Below, in pieces: positions 58,044-64,000 of a stretch of DNA of 64,000 nt. The DNA comes from Gnetum montanum (lineage: Eukaryota > Streptophyta > Gnetopsida > Gnetales > Gnetaceae), in the NCBI GenBank assembly GCA_015680685.1, contig MNCI01004832.1, forward strand, positions 56,564-120,563. Direction: 5' to 3'. The position numbers and the translations under genes are program-made. The first letter of the stretch is position 1. Every line of letters begins with the position of its first letter. The notes beneath the pieces are model-generated. The model was not told where the DNA came from, searched no databases, and saw only the letters and a list, made by a program, of their open reading frames with translations.

Positions 58044-58868
58044 TCATGGGTTGAGCAAGACATAAGGCTGAGATGCTTTGCCAGGGCCTTCGTCTACATC
58101 ATTGCTCCCCATTTGGAAGGGCAACTCATCCCACATGCTCTCATTTTGGGAACCTGCTTGCTGAGCCGATTCCCCTACCAAATGGTCAGTGTGTGCTACA
58201 ACATGTGCTTCATTCTCAGAGGTTACAACCTCTGAGCCCTGTTCCATGTCTATGTTCTGGATTGCTTGCATTGCTATCTCATCACCATGGATCACCACCT
58301 CCCTACCTATGTAAGGTAGATGGATCTCCTGGTGTATAGGTGAGGAGACAACCTTGAGCTATGCTAACCATGACCTCCCCAAGATTAGGTTAATCTCGAG
58401 CATTTCCTCAGCCACAATGAATGTTGTGTCCATGGGGAACTGGTCCCCTACCACAAAGTCTATGTGAACTCTTCCCTTCACCATGACTTATGCCCCATTG
58501 AATGACCTTAGGCATGATGTCATCGTGGGTTTGATCTAGTCGACTAGGCCCAACTTATCCACAATAGGAAAGGGGATGACGTTGGTAGTAGCTCCATCAT
58601 CCACGTGTACCCTTTGGATCTGGCATTGGCTAATCCAAATTATGATGAATAGGGGTGCTATAGTCACCTGACCCCTCTCGGGATATTCCCTAATGGAACC
58701 ATCGCTAAAAGTCAGTTGGGATGGCTCTGGCTTTGCAGGTACAGAGGGAAGCATGATTAAGTGGATCACTTTCTCTTCCATTGGCATGTATTCATTGACC
58801 GAAATTATTGTCAACATGTAGATCAGAGCCTCATGGTGTGGGACAGATGTCATGATTAGGTCGTACAA
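58044..58868 (-). pseudogene. Protease and C-terminal tail of gag-protease ORF, element E
   Basis: The minus-strand active-site block is 'RVHVDDGATTNVIPFPIVDKLGLV' (D-D-G), then 'MVKGRVHIDFVVGDQFP' and 'INLILGRSWLA' with 'VVSSPIHQEIHLPY'. About 90 further residues, acidic and Gln/Ser-rich ('IDMEQGSEVVTSENEAHVV'), lead to a stop at 58044. It is in the same frame as gag upstream. The ORF ends here: RT is not fused but begins 5.5 kb further on. Whether the tail is translated in this copy is unclear because internal stops precede it. Confidence 0.8.
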
Positions 58869-61832
58869 GCTTAGTGTAGTGTTTTTCTATTTTAGAGCTT
58901 GTTTGACTTGAGAGAGAGCATCCAAGAAGTCCTAGCCACCTCCCTCTTTATCACCTTTATCCTCTTCTATTCATCCCAGGAGATGGATTTCCTGAGGAGG
59001 GGCAATTTCAGATCTAGGTTTAGACCCCTTTTGGCAAGGCAGTGTGAACTGTGTGTTTGCATCATCATCCCTCTTTGGTGATGAGGGCATAGACGCAGGG
59101 GATGAAGACATAGGCTTGGAAGTACCTAGGGCGGTACTTCCCTTCGACATCTCACTTGCAAAATGCACTTCTCATTTCTTAGGATGAGAAGGTTGTTCAA
59201 CTTTCTTATGTGAGGTGGGGAATGGTGAAGGAGTTGGCCCCCAGATGATAATTGGAGCTAATGGTGTCAACGGGCAGGGTGGCACGATTCTACTAATAGG
59301 TGGCATGGGGGTGTATGCTTGGGGAGGAACCCTCAGGACAAACAGTTGTTGTGAGCTTTCATCAACCGCTCGTGGTGCTGGTGCACTATGCTGAGGCACA
59401 TGGATCATGAATGGTTGCTGGGGTGACCTAGGGTTACTATCAAAGCCGATGGTGTTGATGACATAATCGACATTGTTAGCATTGAGGGGGTCGGTGTAGA
59501 CATGCAGAGATTGATTATCAGGACATACTGGGTTGCTTTTGTCCAACACCAGGTTCCCCTGATCAATCAACCTTTGGATGTCATCCTACAATGCTAGATA
59601 GTAATCTGTATTATGACCACACTGTTGGTGGTAGTCACAAAACCTATCCAGCTTGAAACCCTTAGGAACTAGGGGCTCATTGGGCAAGGCCAAAGTGGGG
59701 TTCCTAAGGAGCTCGCAGTAGCGCTAGTATCTTCTGACTCCATCTTCTGACATCTGCTTGTGTTGGATGTGCCCCACTACCAGTAGTTGCTTTAGAAGCT
59801 CTGAAGGCCTGAGAGGAAGCAAGGTATACTTTGAGTGATCTTTACGCTCAAATTTTGGCTTTGGTGCACATGTCTGAGGTGCAGGTGTGGTAGGTTGCAG
59901 TGCGTGACCCTGCTTGGGCATGGGGTTAAATGTGGGTGCGGTCATTTTCTTGTTGTTCTTGTTATTGTTGTTAGTAGGTTTGGCCTTGGCCTCGGTCATC
60001 ATAGTGGCCACTATGGTTGTTTGGGCCTTACCCTTGTCCTTCTTTGCGAAGGTGTTCTTGTAGGAAACATAGGCTAGGTCTTTGCTCACCTCAGCCACAT
60101 CTTGTATGCTCTTAGTCTAAGTAAAGGCCTAACTAAGAGTGCAGGGAGTGAGATAGTATAACTTAGACTTGATGAAGTCATTCACTACACCCTTAAATAT
60201 GGTCAGCAAGTGGGCCTCCGTGATGGGCTCTCGGATTTCATTAAGGGTTGTGCTCCAACATTGGATGAACTTTTGGACCAGCTCCAAAGGATCTTGCTTC
60301 ACACTCATCAACTAATCTAGCATGATTTTTGGCTTCAAGTTGTACTTTAAGTGCATCAAGAACTGGGTCAGAAGCTCTTCTAGAGTCGAAATAGATGAGC
60401 GTGGTAGCGCATGGTACCAATATAAGGCTTTCCTGATTAGGGACATTGCAAAGATGTGGATAATTGTGTTCAGCCATTGTTGCAATAGAAGAGACTTAGA
60501 CCTAAAGATAATAAGATGTGCATTGGGATCCCCCTCCTCATTGTATTTCATGAAGTGTGGGAGGGACATCCCTATGGGTAACATCAATGGAGGGATTGTT
60601 GGGCTGACGGGGTCATCTTGGTAAAATTCTATGACTTGTACCATGTTAGACCCGATAGCTTTGAGGCATTTTATTTCCTTCGTAAGGGTCTGGATAAGCT
60701 GGAATGCTTGATCCAGACCCTGTGATGATGTGGATGGTTGGGTAACTACCGAGGAAACTCCCATCTATGGGGTGGCAGGGGTAGCAGCATGACTTGTCGA
60801 TGGTACCATTAGGATGGCCCTTGTGAAGGGTGCTCCTTGCACTGCCCACCACCTGGAAGGTAGTGCTATTGAGGCAGCAATTGTGGGTTGCATCACAGAA
60901 TGGGTGGCTTGTGTGGGAAGTGGAAACAACCACATTCCCACACCAGGTTGTACTGTTTGTGGGTTTTGGTAAGCCTAGTGGGGAATGTGTTGAGACATCT
61001 ATGATTGTTGCATAGCAAGGAGAGCAATGAATGGGGTCCACCACGTGGATGGGCCTAGGCCTACCGCCGATGGTGGGATGGGTGTAAATGCGAGAATGGA
61101 AGCAGAAGTTGTGTATGACTATGAAGTAGGCACAATGTGAACATGTGGCAGGGTAGCCATAATCAGCGCGTGATGTGCTACTGGAATGGACCGATAAGTG
61201 ATTTGCGGGGGAAGAGTAGCTACAAATGAAACTGGGGAATAAGGGTGTTGATACGCTGGGAAGGTGACATGGCTATCCATTGTAGATGTACTTGCGAGTT
61301 ACACAACTATAGGTGTGATTACGAAGGGAGCAATAATAGATAATGGGTTGGTCTAGAAGGATTGGGTAGGAGGGACGGTAACGGGATTGGTTTGACCTCC
61401 CTTATCAAATTGGGAATCAAGTTCCTCTTGTCCATCTTGGAAGGCATCCTCATGGTTAGATGCCATGTCTTATTGCTCCCTAAGCTTTGCCAGCTGGATC
61501 AGCTAGTCTAGAAGCCATTAGTTTATCTGTGTCAAAGGGATGCGAGCATCGGGAGTGGAAACAAATTCCTTCCCATTGCAATAAGCGAACTCGAAGCTAC
61601 ATTTGTCTTCAAGTTTGTGCACATCTAAGGGTATATTTGTCTGCACCTTTGCACAGAGGAAGTTATAGCATTCATGTTACAAGGCCAAGCCTTGAAGACC
61701 CAGGTTTTGGATCCTGAGGGATTGACGTGGCCCTGGCATAGGGTTGAGCAGTTGCTCAGCACCAGTGATGCCTTGAACTATGATGGGAACCTCCACGTTG
61801 AAGGTGTTACCAACGGTGCTTGACGTAGTCAT
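58869..61832 (-). pseudogene. gag: Gag, element E
   Basis: The start is the ATG at 61832 (MTTSSTVGNTF). A Pro/Thr/Ser-rich N-terminal third runs to about 60780. The capsid region (60764-60130) contains 'LPHFMKYNEEGDPNAHL', 'ALYWYHALP', 'FIQCWSTTLNEIREPITEAHLLTIF'. An Asn/Lys-rich basic stretch (59990-59930) is followed by the CHHC zinc motif 'FCDYHQQCGHNTDYYL' near 59640 with the last Cys changed to Tyr, then 'DDIQRLIDQGNL'. From 61832 to 58044 the whole ORF stays in one frame (1,262 codons plus stop) with about twenty stops at former Gln/Trp codons and no net frameshift. Confidence 0.8.
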
Positions 61833-62186
61833 TGTTACAAAGTTAGATAATTTTGCAACCGTGAAAAGTAAGTAAATTTAAAAGCAATCGAAAGGCCTTA
61901 CATCTTGTCGGATTCCCAAGGAACCGTTGAAGTGACCGATCTGCACCACACAATGCGTAAACAACTACAAAAGTGTGTCAAGTTTATGCTAGTGTGTGAT
62001 AGGGTATAGAATGTGTGCAAGACTACTGTAAAACAAACAAGTCAATTGGCAAACGAAGGCTTTATGTCCTACAGGGTTCTCGAGGAACTGTTGAAGCAAC
62101 CGCTTTGCACCGCAACAATGCATATAATACCGCAAATGGGACTACTATAAAAGGCACCAAAGGCCCTCCTCCTAGCACTAGAAAAC
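61833..62186 (-). other. Leader and primer-site region of element E
   Basis: Noncoding. Contains a near duplication 'tcttgtcggattcccaaggaaccgttgaagtgaccg' / 'tcctacagggttctcgaggaactgttgaagcaaccg' (61910 and 62068). The sequence next to the LTR ('ctagtgctaggaggaggg' on the minus strand) resembles the same place in F, but I could not match it to a tRNA end. Confidence 0.45.
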
Positions 62187-63902
62187 TATAGTGACCGAAA
62201 ATGTTGGTAGCTAGAGAACATCGACTGGTCGTCGGCTGTTGATAGTCTTAACCCTAGATCTGTGTGAGGGTCGTGCTGGATAAAATAGAACCGGGGTGCC
62301 TTGAACGGTATAGTTGATCAGACAGGGACTTAGTTAGTGTTAATATAACCTTTTGCAATAGATAATTTTAAAACCAAAACTTGTAACATAGCACAATGAT
62401 GTTTAAATGCAAAAGGATGGAAAGCTATGTAAAATGTGACAACAAGTAGGAAAGAAAAGTAAAATGTGGTTAGGAAAATGCACTACTTCAAGGCTATGAC
62501 TTCACTCTGTCAAGGTGGATACAATCGATTGCATGACGCTAGGAAGTGCAAAGGTCTCAAGAGTAACCAAGATGTTTAGAGCAAGGTGGCTATATGCTTG
62601 AATGTGGACTCAGGAGTTAACAATGCAAAATGCTACCAAGGTGATAGGGAAGAGCAGAAAAAACTACCAACTGAGAGTGCTCACTCTTTACAATGCCAAA
62701 CAGAAAGCTTACAATGCTCAAGGTCATAGTGCTAACCTTTTTTTCTTGTCAGCCAACAAAATTGCCAGCTGACCAAAATTTCCAGAACATCAGACCCTTC
62801 GAGCATTGCTCATTGGGTTATTTATAGGACCAAGGGCACACGAAAGATGCGGTTTGGATGCCACGTGCCCTAGGCTTGCATTGACCTATCTATGTTGTGT
62901 GTACATGTATGACCATTGGATGAGCTTGCCATGCTGTAATTACGAGCCTACCACATTGTAATTGCACTGTCAAAGCTTGGAGACACGTGCAAATGGTGTA
63001 ATTAGGTGAAGTGCATTGATGAAGCATAACTACCTACTACGCTATGCTACCTTTGTAATGTGGCATACTTGGCGTAGCATAGCATCTTGCTACGTTGTGC
63101 CACGCTATCCAGCGTAGCATAGCGTAGCTGCTAGTTCGAAGCAAAAAGCTTGTGTTGTGTCTTGCTACATGTGTTGAAGCATTGTGACTACTTTTGGCAT
63201 GCCTGCTATGTTGTGCTATGCTACATAGCGTAGTGTAGCTTAGAATTTGGCCTTAGTCGCAAAATCATCAACAAAGTGCAGACTTTGCCTTTTGCACTGC
63301 AAAACTCGTGAACTTGCTAATCCTACCCTTTGAGATTCCTTTCATTATTCCTGCAGAGTTGCTATGCTATGCTATCCTATGTAGTGTAGCGTAGCATAGC
63401 AACCAACATGGCCTACTTTCAGTGAAGGAACCATTGCTGAAGAACTTAAAGTCAAGTGAAACCACTATTTTTGAAGGCCAGAGGTACTAACTTAGTACGA
63501 TTGAAAATCACCAAGTAAGCTGAGCCTTCCCATCTTTCTCTCCCTGTGCTATGCTATGTTGCATAGCATGGCATAGTGTAGCATCTTGTCTTGCAATAGT
63601 TTGTGGTCGACTGTTTGAACAACTGCCTCCTGAAGCCTGCTACACTATATAGTGTGGCGTAGTGTAGCAAACCCCTTGACTTAGAAAACCAACCAAACTA
63701 TTTTGTGCATTTTGGGCAATGTCAAAAACTCTCTGCATCACTTCCGAGTGCGCTGTCAGTTGGATGAATTAATCAGTGAGAAAATTTGCCAAACTGTGCA
63801 GCCTAGACTCAGAGCATCCACTTCTTGCTAAAGTGACTTGACACTGCTTCGACTACGTAGACCTGGTGAAGTAAGAATGCCCTACAATTTTGGGGTGTTT
63901 TA
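62187..63902 (-). repeat. 5' LTR of element E
   Basis: It runs in plus coordinates from TATAGTGACC (TG to TA) to GGTGTTTTA. Minus-strand TATAAATA is at 62819-62826. The same palindromic CTACG/TAGCATAG clusters as the 3' LTR are present (63040-63130, 63205-63240, 63360-63405, 63545-63590, 63640-63670). Confidence 0.9.
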
Positions 63903-63907
63903 GAAAT
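63903..63907. repeat. Target site duplication of element E, right
   Basis: GAAAT follows the LTR end; the left copy is GAACT (35075-35079). Confidence 0.6.
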
Positions 63908-64000
63908 GATCCTTCCAATGGATTAAATATTCATGCCTTTTAACTTCTTGAGTGCTAGAAGCTTACCTCCATTTAAGTACAGTTGTCTTCCTTTCCATTA
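63908..64000. other. Right flank of element E
   Basis: Ninety-three bases with no recognisable feature. They should continue the sequence found left of 35075, presumably part of element D or its LTR. Confidence 0.4.

Larger units (their letters stand above)
35080..63902 (-). mobile_element. Element E: large Tat/Ogre-like retrotransposon with antisense gene
   Basis: Paired LTRs of 1.72 and 1.74 kb, an imperfect 5-bp target duplication, a polypurine tract and all gag-pol domains define a complete element on the minus strand. It is about 18.45 kb after removing nested element F. Order on the minus strand: LTR, gag-protease (one 1,262-codon frame, no frameshift), hairpin spacer, antisense gene, hairpin spacer, RT, RNase H (split by F), integrase, hairpin spacer, uncharacterised segment, LTR. 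Large size and the split between protease and RT match the Tat/Ogre lineage, where a sense-strand intron is known at that position. No coding copy is intact. Confidence 0.85.

Noticed and set aside
62160-62186. Recognisable tRNA primer site for E
   Set aside because: The sequence next to the LTR is shared with F but fits no tRNA 3' end I can name with confidence.

Overview
This window looks like intergenic DNA from a large, repeat-rich plant nuclear genome. Almost everything in it is decayed Ty3/gypsy LTR retrotransposon. I find no ordinary single-copy host gene, no tRNA or rRNA gene and no CRISPR array. The plant assignment rests on Athila-like and Tat/Ogre-like gag and pol domains, tRNA-Asp-type primer sites and short GT-AG introns. 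The species cannot be named. Most broken codons read as CAA/CAG/CGA to stop or TGG to stop, the pattern left by deamination of methylated cytosine.

Layout. (1) 1-28138, plus strand: a chain of four Athila-like internal regions separated by four LTRs. Z (1-1734, 3' end only), LTR1, A (2757-8285, gag and protease only), LTR2, C (9144-17826, RT to IN plus a 3' ORF), LTR3, B (18704-27360, nearly full length), LTR4. (2) 28139 to about 34870, minus strand: an AT-rich old Athila-like element D, cut inside integrase by LTR4. (3) 35080-63902, minus strand: a Tat/Ogre-like element E. It has a matching LTR pair and a near-perfect target duplication (GAACT/GAAAT), and is about 18.45 kb once a nested element is subtracted. 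(4) 40096-50462, minus strand: element F, a 10.4 kb relative of E inserted in E's RNase H with a perfect CATAG duplication. F keeps gag and protease but has no RT, RNase H or integrase.

The most interesting item is in E. Between its gag-protease ORF and its RT-IN ORF, where Ogre elements are known to carry a sense-strand intron, lies a complete plus-strand (antisense) gene at 52976-57657. It has a TATA-like box, an ATG, eight exons joined by seven GT-AG introns, a stop and an AATAAA. Six of seven junctions keep the reading frame. Exons 2-3 resemble the FCP1/NIF-type HAD phosphatase fold with damaged catalytic motifs. Later exons encode an unrecognised globular block, an acidic segment and a helical region. 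Because the gene is antisense to the genomic RNA, its introns would survive retrotransposition.

Two further patterns stand out. First, the plus-strand elements carry a 3' ORF slot that opens directly at a splice-acceptor-like site with a branch-point-like sequence about 24 nt upstream. In Z and C the slot holds a coiled-coil protein; in A and B it holds a roughly 70-residue protein with a membrane segment. Second, the noncoding spacers of E and F are filled with a short hairpin unit whose 4-bp stem changes from unit to unit while staying paired (GGTC/GACC, AGTC/GACT, CATC/GATG, GGCC/GGCC, GGCT/AGCC).
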